In this document: positions 27,384 through 36,870 of the stretch, piece by piece
How the letters are laid out: every line of letters starts with the position of its first letter
Numbering within the stretch: position 1 is the first letter of the stretch
Source of the DNA: Erythrobacter sp.
Lineage (GTDB): Bacteria; Pseudomonadota; Alphaproteobacteria; Sphingomonadales; Sphingomonadaceae
Direction of reading: 5' to 3'
DNA: 37,019 nt
Assembly (NCBI GenBank): GCA_030065195.1
Contig: JASJDE010000006.1
Coordinates: 1-37,019 of the forward strand
The notes under the pieces: generated by a model
What the model was told of the DNA's origin: nothing
Seen by the model: only the letters and a program-made list of their open reading frames with translations
Databases searched by the model: none
Program-made: the position numbers and the translations under genes

Positions 27384-27656
27384 ATGATGAAATTCGCCTC
27401 TCGTCTCGCGATGACCGCAGCTGCGGCTAGCATGGCCTTTGCGCCGATTGCTGCACAAGCGAATACGCGTGCCGGCGACAGTGGTGCGATCTATTCGGCT
27501 TCGGCTGCTTCGCAGCCGGGTCTTGGACGTTCCGCCGACGGGGAATCGCTCGAGGGCACCTCCGGCATCCTTGTGATCCTGTTTGCCGCCGCAGCCATTG
27601 CCGGGATCATCATCATCATCGACGATGAAGACAATCAGTCGCCGGGCGCAAACTGA
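27384..27656 (+). CDS. Small secreted/membrane protein of unknown function
   Basis: 90 aa with Sec-type signal peptide (MMKFASRLAMTAAAASMAFAPIAAQA) and a C-terminal hydrophobic segment SGILVILFAAAAIAGIIIII ending in an acidic tail. Confidence 0.75.
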   Translation: MMKFASRLAMTAAAASMAFAPIAAQANTRAGDSGAIYSASAASQPGLGRSADGESLEGTSGILVILFAAAAIAGIIIIIDDEDNQSPGAN

Positions 27657-27698
27657 ACAATCACTGGATTGGCCAGCTTGGCCGGTCGCCAAATCGAT

Positions 27699-27731
27699 AA
27701 GCGCACGGTATCGAATGCCGTGCGCTTTTTC
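27699..27731 (+). terminator. Rho-independent terminator
   Basis: AAGCGCACGG-tatcgaatg-CCGTGCGCTT followed by TTT: 10-bp perfect GC-rich stem plus T-run, 42 nt downstream of the small-protein stop. Confidence 0.88.
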
Positions 27732-27744
27732 ATTTGAGCGGTAG

Positions 27745-29142
27745 ATGCCAACACAATTTCCGAGCGAAAGATCCTCAGCCCGCGGAGCACCAGATACGGG
27801 TGCCCTGCGACCGCGTCCGTTGCTGGCGGTATGCCTCTTGCTGATGGTGGCGTTCGTCTTCGGCGGCGGCGGGGTACGATACGGGCTCGCCAATCTCGTT
27901 GTGCAGCTGACCGCCTTGGGAATCCTCGCCTTTCATCGCGCGGCTTTCTTCTCGTTCTGGAAGACTAGCCCCCTCTCACTGCGGGTGCTCGTCGGACTGA
28001 GCCTGCTCGTGCCCGTGCTTTACATGGTCCCCCTGCCGGAAGGCATCTGGACTGGCCTTCCCGGACGCGATCTCGTTGAACAATCACTGGCCGCGATCGA
28101 CGCGCCGGGAGGCTGGCGTGCAGCGAGCCTTGATCCTGCAAGAACACTGGTGGCCCTGTCAGGCCTTATCGTTCCATTGACAGTTCTCGCCGTGGGCTGG
28201 AGCATTCCCCGACGCCACCTGATGACCGTCGGTTGGTTGGTGGTCGCACTCGGTCTGGTGTGCTTCGCCTTGGGCGTCCTGCAAGTATTGAGCGGTGGCA
28301 CCTCTGCCGTCATATATACTGAACGGGAGGCCACCGGCCTGTTGTACGGAACATTCGCCAATCGCAATTCTACCGGCGTCTTCCTTGTTGCTGCCCTCAC
28401 GCTCGCCGCGCTTTTGCCGCTGCCACTGGCCCGCCCGCATCCTGCGGCGTTGCCCGCGCGGCTTGGCATCTGCGCCTTGCTTTTGCTCGCGATCATCCTC
28501 ACTCGTTCGCGCACGGCATTCGTCCTGGCAGCCATTCCTATCGCTTTGGGATTGGCCCGCGCATTCTGGGTGTGGCGCGGCGCTCGTTCGACAGAGTCCC
28601 TTCGAGGCGGCAGCCTCGCCGTGATTGCTGGGATCGCCTTAGCTGTCGTGGCTATCGGTTCGGTCGTGGCCCTTGCTCCGGGACGGATCGGCGAGACGCT
28701 CGAACGGTTCGAGGCGGATGACGATGCCAGGGTCTACATTTGGGAAGACGCAGCCTATTCGGCGGAACGCTTCTGGCCTGTCGGAGCCGGAATGGGCACC
28801 TTCGACGAGGTGTTCCAAGTCGATGAATCGCTCGAATTTCTGACCAAGCGTAGGGCCGGCCGCGCGCACAACGACTATCTTGAACTCGCTATCGAAGCGG
28901 GCATTCCCGGACTTTCACTGGCCGCTGGCTGGCTGTTGCTGATCGGGTGGCAGAGCTGGAAAGCGGGTCGATCTCAATTTCGCTGGCCTGCTTGGGGAGG
29001 CGGCGCAGTCCTCTTGGCCGTGGCCCTGCAATCGATCACCGACTATCCGCTTCGCAACCAGGCGATGTTGGCAGTGGCGGCCTTTGCACTCCTTATGCTG
29101 GCTCGTGTGGCGAACGGAACCCACAAGGAAGCTCCACGGTGA
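27745..29142 (+). CDS. O-antigen ligase / Wzy-like polymerase (second copy type)
   Basis: Polytopic; GLLYGTFANRNSTGVFLVAALTLAALLPL and VGAGMGTFDEVFQVDESLEFLTKRRAGRAHNDYLELAIEAGIPGL are Wzy_C hallmarks. Confidence 0.9.
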   Translation: MPTQFPSERSSARGAPDTGALRPRPLLAVCLLLMVAFVFGGGGVRYGLANLVVQLTALGILAFHRAAFFSFWKTSPLSLRVLVGLSLLVPVLYMVPLPEGIWTGLPGRDLVEQSLAAIDAPGGWRAASLDPARTLVALSGLIVPLTVLAVGWSIPRRHLMTVGWLVVALGLVCFALGVLQVLSGGTSAVIYTEREATGLLYGTFANRNSTGVFLVAALTLAALLPLPLARPHPAALPARLGICALLLLAIILTRSRTAFVLAAIPIALGLARAFWVWRGARSTESLRGGSLAVIAGIALAVVAIGSVVALAPGRIGETLERFEADDDARVYIWEDAAYSAERFWPVGAGMGTFDEVFQVDESLEFLTKRRAGRAHNDYLELAIEAGIPGLSLAAGWLLLIGWQSWKAGRSQFRWPAWGGGAVLLAVALQSITDYPLRNQAMLAVAAFALLMLARVANGTHKEAPR

Positions 29143-29858
29143 TCGCGCGCCTATTCTGGATCGCAGCCCTGCTGGCGATCGCCTTTGTCACAGGCAGCGC
29201 GCAGCTGGACAGGCAAGCGCGTGTGTCGCCTCCCCTGGCGACGATCGTGCCCGAACCGTTTCGAGCCTTTGCGCAAGCTCAAATCGCTTCCGCTGCAATC
29301 GTCGGCGACAATTCAGCGCTCGCCTTGGCCGAGGCGGAACGGCTGGTCCGGCGTCGGCCGGTGCCCGCCCAACATATGCGGTTGCTCGCCAATGCCCAGT
29401 TCATGGCCGAACAGACCGAGCAAAGCGCCGTGACGGTGCAGTTGGCGGCCCGGCGTGGATGGCGCGATATCCTGTCGCAGCAGGCGATGTTGGAACTGGC
29501 GCTGGCAGCTGGGGACGAAGCCGAAGCCGCTAGGCGATTTGCCGCACTGCTCCTTAACAACCGTACCGAAAATGAAGTTCTGGCCGAACTCGGCGAGCGC
29601 ATTTTCTCCGATCCCGAAGGGGCCGGTCGCGCCACCTTTGTCGAGATCGTGAACGGTGGGGATCGGTGGCACGACTTCTTTCTGCGTCGCGGTGTTCAAG
29701 TCATCCCTGCCGATGCCTTCGTTGGCATCGTGACAGGTGCTCAAGAGCAAGGCACTCGGTTCGAATGCCAGGCCATCACAAGGACGGCCAAGCAGTTGGC
29801 CAATCGTGCTACGGATGAGGCCAACCGGTTGACTGAGGCGTTCGACGAGCAGTGCTAG
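29139..29858 (+). CDS. Hypothetical membrane-anchored protein following Wzy
   Basis: GTGA overlap with the upstream gene, single N-terminal TM segment, Ala/Glu-rich helical remainder. Confidence 0.7.
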   Translation: MIARLFWIAALLAIAFVTGSAQLDRQARVSPPLATIVPEPFRAFAQAQIASAAIVGDNSALALAEAERLVRRRPVPAQHMRLLANAQFMAEQTEQSAVTVQLAARRGWRDILSQQAMLELALAAGDEAEAARRFAALLLNNRTENEVLAELGERIFSDPEGAGRATFVEIVNGGDRWHDFFLRRGVQVIPADAFVGIVTGAQEQGTRFECQAITRTAKQLANRATDEANRLTEAFDEQC

Positions 29859-30688
29859 GCCCGGTTGAAACGGGCGACAGCCTGCTCGAATCTGGCGGGA
29901 ACCTCGTGGCTTTCATGAACGAATAGATCGTCGGAAGCGTTGAGCCGCGCGACCACTCGGTAGCCATGTTTGATCAGATTGTGCCGGTGGTCGTCCAATC
30001 CGCCCATCTGCTGGACGTTTTCGAGGACAATCGCCTTTGGCGGCGCGGTTTGGAAATCGAAACCGGCCAGGATCAGAGCCTCCGCCCCTTCGACATCGAC
30101 CGACGCAAAGTCGAACACTTCGCCTTCGGGGACGAATTTGGAGATTGGCCCGCATTCCACGAGGTATTCGACATAATCGAATTCTCGCATGTCCTCGGGG
30201 CGCACAAATTCGCGGAACGAGGAAAGCTGATGTTCCCACCCCACTTTGGGCTTGATCTCAACAAATGTACGCGTCTCGGCGCGATCGCTGATCCCGGCAT
30301 TGACGAAAGTAGTACCCGGTCGTTCGTTCCACTTCTCGAGCATCGATTTCATCGGATCGAAGGCATATCCGGTCCATCCTTTCCGCTCGAAGAAGTGGGT
30401 GTTGCTGTTGGCGAATGGGTTGTTGGCCCCGATGTCGAGGAATCGTCCGGTTGCCGTCTCGAATAGCTGGTCGAGGAAATAGTCTTGCCCGATCTGGCCA
30501 TTGTAGCCTTCCTCTCGCAGGTCAAGAATATCCTCTTTGCTAAGCACCACGTAAGGCACTCCGGGAAAGCTCTGCCGGAACTTGGCCTTGTCTTGCGACA
30601 GCTTGTAGGTTTCCCACACTCCTTTTGAGTATGCACGCAGGGGGCCGGGAAGAATCTTCTTCGCAAAGGCTCTGAGTTGGGATGACAT
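29855..30688 (-). CDS. FkbM family methyltransferase
   Basis: RFLDIGANNPFANSNTHFFERKGWTGYAFDP...FDFASVDVEGAEALILAGFDF is the FkbM motif set. Confidence 0.9.
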   Translation of the reverse strand: MSSQLRAFAKKILPGPLRAYSKGVWETYKLSQDKAKFRQSFPGVPYVVLSKEDILDLREEGYNGQIGQDYFLDQLFETATGRFLDIGANNPFANSNTHFFERKGWTGYAFDPMKSMLEKWNERPGTTFVNAGISDRAETRTFVEIKPKVGWEHQLSSFREFVRPEDMREFDYVEYLVECGPISKFVPEGEVFDFASVDVEGAEALILAGFDFQTAPPKAIVLENVQQMGGLDDHRHNLIKHGYRVVARLNASDDLFVHESHEVPARFEQAVARFNRA

Positions 30689-30708
30689 TGGGCTTCCTAG
30701 ATTGTCGA

Positions 30709-31722
30709 TCAGGTGCGTGCCTGAATGAACTGCTTGATTGCGACTTTGGGGTTCAGGCGGTCAACATCGACCTGCTTGCTCTTTGGGATCCGGCCGATCA
30801 ACGCGGCAGCCACGGAGAAGGTCGAGTATCGACTGTGTACCAGGCGGTCGCAACGCGCGAGTGCCATCATGTCGATAAGAGCGTTGCGCGCTTCCGCAAG
30901 GGGATCGCTGAAGACTCCCGAAGCGAAATGGAGCGCGGTTTCGTCGCTCGCCAGCGCCTTGTCGATAGAAAGCGTATCGGGGAAGCGCGAAAGAACCGCC
31001 TCTTGCGCTTCGGCGCTATCGGTCGCCAGAAATATGTTGGCGTCCGGCAATTGCGCAGCGAGCCTTTCCAGCTCTCGCACAATCTTGGGCAGCGGCGCTT
31101 TTCGGTCGGTGAAGCGGATATGCACACCGATTACCGGACCGGGGCGATCCCCGAAGATTCGATCAACTTCCTTCTGGACGACCTCGATTGGTCGGAAATA
31201 TCGATCGAGAAAGTCGCTGGTGATATCGTCGATCGAACGTCCGGCAAAGCGATGATGCTTTGCCATACGGCCAGCCAAGCGCTGAAGCTTTGGCAGGTAC
31301 GACCAGAAAACGCCGATCTGTTGCTCGGGGTCCGGACCGATCAGGTCGATCGACAGCTTTCGATACAGCAGCGGGTTTCGATGGCTTTTGGGGAAATCGC
31401 GGCGAATGATGTCGACTGGCTGCTCTTTCATGTGTCCCGACCACGGCGCGGGCGCAACCTCATGCGCGTCGTCAAATGCCGTAAGGTCGCCCATCCAACT
31501 CGCATCGAACAGCAAGGGATATAGGTTTTCGCCGGGAGCAACATACATGCCGTCTCGCCAGTCGATATAAGGCGTACGGCCATTGAGTTCCGCCAAGACA
31601 CAGCCGGTTACTGCAGACAGCATCCGGTTGCCCAACCCACCTTTCGCCTTGATGACCAGAGCCCGCTTCTCATCTGCGGTCAACACTTCGGCTCCGCCAG
31701 TTAATCGCCATGCCCCGGCCAT
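30709..31722 (-). CDS. NodZ-like fucosyltransferase family protein
   Basis: LVIKAKGGLGNRMLSAVTGCVLAELNGRTPYIDWRDGMY, VIGVHIRFTDRKAPLP (HxRxTD), NIFLATDSAEAQEAVLSRFP, RCDRLVHSRYSTFS. Confidence 0.82.
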   Translation of the reverse strand: MAGAWRLTGGAEVLTADEKRALVIKAKGGLGNRMLSAVTGCVLAELNGRTPYIDWRDGMYVAPGENLYPLLFDASWMGDLTAFDDAHEVAPAPWSGHMKEQPVDIIRRDFPKSHRNPLLYRKLSIDLIGPDPEQQIGVFWSYLPKLQRLAGRMAKHHRFAGRSIDDITSDFLDRYFRPIEVVQKEVDRIFGDRPGPVIGVHIRFTDRKAPLPKIVRELERLAAQLPDANIFLATDSAEAQEAVLSRFPDTLSIDKALASDETALHFASGVFSDPLAEARNALIDMMALARCDRLVHSRYSTFSVAAALIGRIPKSKQVDVDRLNPKVAIKQFIQART

Positions 31723-32071
31723 AGCCGAATTCGCGTCCCACGATAGGGGAAAACGCGGATATCCACGCTCGTCTCAGATCGCATTGGCCAAGCAGCGTCA
31801 GCCCGCCGCCCGCCTTAATGGCAGAGGTCACCGAAGCGTTAGATGTTTCCGATAATCGATCGGGGAGTTTGAAAACTTCGCATTGATCGCTCGCATACCT
31901 CGGACTGCTACTTGCTCAGTACTCCTGCTAAAATTGCTTACTTTTACTTGTTGGCTCAACAATTGTGTTGATTGCTGACAATCGAGAGATCAAGAATGGA
32001 ATTACCCAAGTATGGTGCAGAACAGAACCGCATATGCTTCTTTGAGACAATACTAACGCAAGGGAAATTGT

Positions 32072-33109
32072 TTGAGCATGGGCGCACAACAGCCAATTGC
32101 AGATGATCTGCTCTGGCAACCTGCCGACGAAGTCGGGACGTCCACCGACGCGAATGACATCGCCGGCTGGATCGACGCCTACGGTCAACATCCGCTCGCG
32201 ATACTACTTTCGATCAATGGCGGGGAATTGTTCGTTTGCCGGTACGTCGGGGGCGTCGGATTCTTCCGGTGGGGTAAGGGTGTACTTGTGGTCGGAGGCG
32301 CACTGACGTCCAATCAGGACCACGTACCAACTCTGACGGCATTCTTGGATTGGTGCGACGAACAAAAGCTGGTTCCTCGCTTTGTGCACTTCTGTTCGGC
32401 AACGGCAGCGGCTCTCGCGACCTTGGGGTTCAAGATCGACCAATTAGGGGCCAGCTATTCGCTTGCGTTTGAAGACGGCAACCTGTCGGGCAAGGAATAC
32501 CAGCAAGTGCGTCGCAAGCTCAACAAAGCGCGGCGGCTGGGTGTTACAATTGAGCGGATCGAAGATGCACGGCGCTATTCGGAGCTCGTGCCGCGGCTCA
32601 GGAAAATCAATCGCCAATGGCTACGCCAGAAAGGTGCCAAGCATATCGACTTGCTAGTTTGCGAGTTCGACCGCATTCGGCCCGCCGCAGACACGCTCGT
32701 CTACACGGCATGGCATGAGGGGAATTTGATTGCCTACCTCGTTTTCAGCAGGACCTTGGGCCAAGACGCGGGATGGTTCCACAACCTGTCCCGCCGACAA
32801 ACTGGCTGTGTCGACGGCACCATGCAATTGATCGTATCGACGCTGATGAAGGATCTTGGAAGCGGCGTTATCCATTTTGGCTTCACACCGCTCGTCGAGC
32901 TCGAAGAACCGATCTACCCCCACTCGCCGATTGCGACTGCGATCGCCCGACAATTGTCGAAGTTGGGCGGAGTAGTCTACCCTGCCCGCTCCCAGCGGCA
33001 GTATAAGGTGAGCTGGTGCCCCTCTGAAACAAGCCGGGAATTCCTCGCATATCGCGGCAATCCTCTTGGAGCAGTCCTTTGGTTCCTTCGAGCGACGAAT
33101 TCATTGTAG
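32072..33109 (+). CDS. DUF2156 / phosphatidylglycerol lysyltransferase C-terminal-like (GNAT fold) protein
   Basis: Tandem GNAT-like halves: GKGVLVVGGALTSNQDHVPTLTAFLDWCDEQKLVPRFV, VRRKLNKARRLGVTIERIEDARR, and HNLSRRQTGCVDGTMQLIVSTLMKDLGSGVIHFGFTPL. Confidence 0.72.
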   Translation: MSMGAQQPIADDLLWQPADEVGTSTDANDIAGWIDAYGQHPLAILLSINGGELFVCRYVGGVGFFRWGKGVLVVGGALTSNQDHVPTLTAFLDWCDEQKLVPRFVHFCSATAAALATLGFKIDQLGASYSLAFEDGNLSGKEYQQVRRKLNKARRLGVTIERIEDARRYSELVPRLRKINRQWLRQKGAKHIDLLVCEFDRIRPAADTLVYTAWHEGNLIAYLVFSRTLGQDAGWFHNLSRRQTGCVDGTMQLIVSTLMKDLGSGVIHFGFTPLVELEEPIYPHSPIATAIARQLSKLGGVVYPARSQRQYKVSWCPSETSREFLAYRGNPLGAVLWFLRATNSL

Positions 33110-33220
33110 CAACAATCTGGGTTGCCTTCCCTCTGGCCGCCAGGGGCTTTTAACTGGAGACGATCCTGTAGGTGGGCTCATCCGCCAGGCCGGATACTCG
33201 GTCAGCGAGAATCGCACGGG

Positions 33221-33649
33221 TCAAAACGCATCGTCGGGCCGTTTGAGGCGGTTGCCCAGTATCCCGCGATCGATGCCGAGATGGACAGGAATTGCGAGAG
33301 CGGCCGCAACCGAGCCCGGGAACAACAATGCGTACCCCAATACCAGAATCAAAGCCCCCGAATTGGAATGCATAAGGTTGTAGAGGTGAGTGAAAACGCT
33401 CGGGATTTGTCTTGATTTTGCGACACGGCACATCGTCACTCCGGGCCAATAGCCCACCACGTCGATGATCCAGAAAAGGATGAAATACGCAATCCAGTCA
33501 ATCGCAGGCGCGAAGAGTGCCGTGCCGACTAGGCCGACAGCTAGCATCACATATCCGTCAAACCGATCTGGATCGAGGGTTCGTGCATCAGCAGACTGTG
33601 CCCGTGGCGAATCCACAGCCTGCACGTGGGCCTCGTCGACGTTCTTCAT
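33221..33649 (-). CDS. Small membrane protein, possibly DUF4260-like
   Basis: 142 aa, several TM segments, motif LYNLMHSNSG...PVHLGIDRGILGNRLK. ATGA overlap with the alkB stop suggests translational coupling. Confidence 0.6.
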   Translation of the reverse strand: MKNVDEAHVQAVDSPRAQSADARTLDPDRFDGYVMLAVGLVGTALFAPAIDWIAYFILFWIIDVVGYWPGVTMCRVAKSRQIPSVFTHLYNLMHSNSGALILVLGYALLFPGSVAAALAIPVHLGIDRGILGNRLKRPDDAF

Positions 33650-34809
33650 CGTTCAAAAGCTCCAACGCCCGAATGAGAAAGCAGGCGTAAGATGCGCCGG
33701 CTGGGCGGTCCCACAATGTGCAAGCGCGCGCTATTGCCTCCGACGGCTTCGACCGCCCTAGTATCCATGACTAACCTCCACAGCGGGGGAATGAGCGCCA
33801 GCACGATCATGCCGAAATAGCCGGACGGCAATCGCGGGCCATCGTCCTCGTCGCGCAGTGACTGATACGGCTTCATCGGCTTTGCGTGGTGGTCGGAATG
33901 CCTCTGAACGTTGAGCAACAACATGTTGGAGACCATCGCATCGGTGTTCCAGGTGTGAACCCGCTGCACCGGTTCGCGGCGACCGTTGGGCATTTCCGCC
34001 CGCAAAAGCCCATAGTGTTCGATGTACGTAAAAAGCGTGAGTGTGAACCATGCCGAAACGTGGTGCAGCACAATCCAAGGTAGGACGGCCCACCCGAACG
34101 CAACCACCAGGATTGCCGCGGTAGCGAGTGTGAGTGCGTAGCTCTGGAGAATCCGGTTCTGCGCGGAGAAGGCACTCTTGCCATTCTTCCTCAGGCGTTG
34201 AGCTTCATGGGCGTTACCGCCTGCGATTTCTCCCACCATGTCTCTCAACGCGAATGCATAAATGCTCTCACCCAAACGGGCCGACGCACAGTCTTCGGGG
34301 GTGGCCACATGAATGTGGTGCCCTCGCACGTGCTCGAGCATGAAGTGGCCCATGCCGACAACCGCAAGCGACACCTGAGCGGATAAGCGTTTCAGCTTGC
34401 CCGTCTTGTGCGCGAATTCGTGCCCAATCAGCGTGCATTGGCCGTTGACCAATCCAAAACCAACGACGGCTACAATGCGCGCCCATAGTGGGAGATCGAC
34501 CGTCACTGCCGCATAGACAGCACCAACATAGACTAGGAAATGAAAGGGGACTTGCACATATAGGAACAGGTCGAAAACGCGGTCCTCTTCCTGTTCCCTT
34601 GCTTCAAAGCATCGCTCACCGACGACAAGGTCGATGAGCGGGACGGCAATCAAAAAGAAGGCCGGGACCAGGAATACCGACCACCATCCTGCACCACTCA
34701 AGATTGCATATAGAGCAGCGAGGGGCACTCCGGCGTTGATCGCCAGTCCAACCAGGCGAACGATGTAGGAAGGAATTCTACTCTCGATCCCCGGTTTGCT
34801 AGCAGCCAT
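33646..34809 (-). CDS. alkB: AlkB-type alkane 1-monooxygenase (membrane di-iron)
   Basis: All four AlkB histidine motifs: HEFAHK, EHVRGHH, YIEHYGL, NVQRHSDHHA. Start taken at MAASKPGIESR. Confidence 0.93.
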   Translation of the reverse strand: MAASKPGIESRIPSYIVRLVGLAINAGVPLAALYAILSGAGWWSVFLVPAFFLIAVPLIDLVVGERCFEAREQEEDRVFDLFLYVQVPFHFLVYVGAVYAAVTVDLPLWARIVAVVGFGLVNGQCTLIGHEFAHKTGKLKRLSAQVSLAVVGMGHFMLEHVRGHHIHVATPEDCASARLGESIYAFALRDMVGEIAGGNAHEAQRLRKNGKSAFSAQNRILQSYALTLATAAILVVAFGWAVLPWIVLHHVSAWFTLTLFTYIEHYGLLRAEMPNGRREPVQRVHTWNTDAMVSNMLLLNVQRHSDHHAKPMKPYQSLRDEDDGPRLPSGYFGMIVLALIPPLWRLVMDTRAVEAVGGNSARLHIVGPPSRRILRLLSHSGVGAFER

Positions 34810-35201
34810 ACAAAAGCTCCTGAATATCCCGACAACCACGTAGCGAGCAATGCAAGCCCGCGATTCTTCGGCGCTCGACCACCTCGCAATACGTAGACAC
34901 CAAATACAGTTCGGAACGTTTTCCGATATATTCGACTCTACCAAAACATTCGATTGCGCTGCTTGCCTCCTTTACTCATCCGATAATTCCGTCAGCAAAT
35001 CATTCCTGTCAAGCGCTTGTTGTCACATCGGGCCTTTAGGGAAGGGCACAAGATACAAGCGGTAAGATCAAGCCGCCCTTACGATGCGAAACGGGGCGAT
35101 GAAATTGGCCAGTGATGTTCCGAACGACTACGGTATTTTTGGAGATGGACTCGGGATGCTCGGCATAGACGAGGAAGCTCTGGCCCACCCCGTTGGGCAG
35201 A

Positions 35202-36659
35202 TCACCCATCCATCTGCGACTTGGGCGACGTCGCCTCAAGTTCCGAGCGGAAACGAAACGTGTATGTCGGCCACATTCCCACATTTCTCATTTTGCGATC
35301 GTGAAACCAACTCACGCAGCCGCCGATTTGCCACGGCGTACTGGACAAGAGGCGATCGAGCCTCGTGTTGAAACTCGCTTGAGCCTCTTCACGGATTTCG
35401 GCGGCTTTCCCGGTTTCGATGGCCCACCGAACGATTTTTCGGATGAATGCAACCTGCGATTCCATCATGTAGAGAACGGAATTATGCGCGAGCCCGACGT
35501 TGGGACCAATCAACAGGAACAAGTTGGGGAATCCGCTGACCTGAGTGCCGTAAAACGCATGAACACCATGCTCGTCCCAGTGTTTGTGTAGGCTTAAGCC
35601 ATCTTTTCCGACTACGTCGATACCAGGCATGGGCCGCGTGCCATCGAAGCCTGTCGCCATCACAAGAATGTCGAGCGGGTGCCGTGTTCCATCCCTGCAA
35701 ACAACATCCCGTCCTTCGATTCGCTCAATATCGTCGGTTATCAATTCTGCGTGGGGTTTCTTGAAAGTCGGATAGTAGTCGTCATTGACCAGCACTCGTT
35801 TGCAACCCGGTGCGTATGACGGAGTTGCTCCGGTCTGCACTTCACCTTCGGGAAGGAACCGCTTGACCTGGCGCATCGTGTTATAGCGGACGAGATGCAG
35901 GAGAGACTGGAATTTGAAGTAGGCAATGCCGTTGGCTTCGTGTTTCCAGTACAGAAAAGATCGATACAACCTTCTCCAGAACGGGCCTGCATTGAGCAAC
36001 CGCCGCTCCCAGCCGTAAAACTCGCGGTCGTTGCGCGGGAACAGATAGGGAGCATTACGTTGAAATACAGTTAGATGCTCGGCACTTTCAGCAATGCCCG
36101 ACACCATCTGGACGCCGCTCGCTCCGGTGCCGACGACGCCGACTCGTTTGCCAGATAGGTCGAGCTCCTCAGGCCAGTCGCTGGAATGGAACCGATCGCC
36201 CTCGAAGCTCTCCAGCCCATCGATATTGGGTATGGTCGTGCGGGGCATCTGCCCGGTCGCGGCATACACGAATCGAGCTTTGAATTGTCGACCGGAATCG
36301 CATTTTACCGACCAGCGGCTTTCTGCTTCGAGCCAGGTGATCGCTTGCACAGCCACATTCAACCGGAGGTGGCGATCCAGCCCCGTTTCTCGGAAACAGG
36401 TCCGGAGGTAGTCGAGGATTTCTTCTCGCTTCGGAAACCGGCGCGACCAACGATAGGGGGGCATCCCCTCCAACGCGTACAGGTATGACGGAACATCGCA
36501 CGAGCATCCCGGATAGCGGTTATTCAACCAGACTCCGCCCAGATCCGGAGCGCGGTCGAGAATGACCAAGTCGCTCGCTCCATCCTGGGCCAACGCGTGC
36601 GCAACCGCGAGCCCCGAAAAACCCGTGCCAATAACGAGGTGCTCTACCAGTTCTTCCAT
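35202..36659 (-). CDS. Flavin-containing / Baeyer-Villiger-type monooxygenase
   Basis: FAD GxGxxG VIGTGFSGLAVAHAL, BVMO fingerprint FEGDRFHSSDWP (FxGxxxHxxxWP), NADPH GxGxxG VGVVGTGASGVQ. Confidence 0.92.
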   Translation of the reverse strand: MEELVEHLVIGTGFSGLAVAHALAQDGASDLVILDRAPDLGGVWLNNRYPGCSCDVPSYLYALEGMPPYRWSRRFPKREEILDYLRTCFRETGLDRHLRLNVAVQAITWLEAESRWSVKCDSGRQFKARFVYAATGQMPRTTIPNIDGLESFEGDRFHSSDWPEELDLSGKRVGVVGTGASGVQMVSGIAESAEHLTVFQRNAPYLFPRNDREFYGWERRLLNAGPFWRRLYRSFLYWKHEANGIAYFKFQSLLHLVRYNTMRQVKRFLPEGEVQTGATPSYAPGCKRVLVNDDYYPTFKKPHAELITDDIERIEGRDVVCRDGTRHPLDILVMATGFDGTRPMPGIDVVGKDGLSLHKHWDEHGVHAFYGTQVSGFPNLFLLIGPNVGLAHNSVLYMMESQVAFIRKIVRWAIETGKAAEIREEAQASFNTRLDRLLSSTPWQIGGCVSWFHDRKMRNVGMWPTYTFRFRSELEATSPKSQMDG

Positions 36660-36870
36660 TCCATATCCTAAGAGAGCGGCGCCATTCTGAGCCGGATCAA
36701 ATTTGACCCTTCAGAATCCGCAGACCTCACCTCGACGCGCGCAATGCGCAAGCATTGATCCAAATAATTCTCAGAAATTTGCGATCTTTTTCGATTTTGT
36801 GCTCGATTATGGGATTGTCTACAGAAATCTTAGCATTTCGATGATCGGAGTGAATGCTCTATATTCGAGT

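Noticed and set aside
27609-27623. (ATC)5 microsatellite-like run
   Set aside because: Simply encodes consecutive Ile residues of the small protein's TM segment; too short to infer variation.
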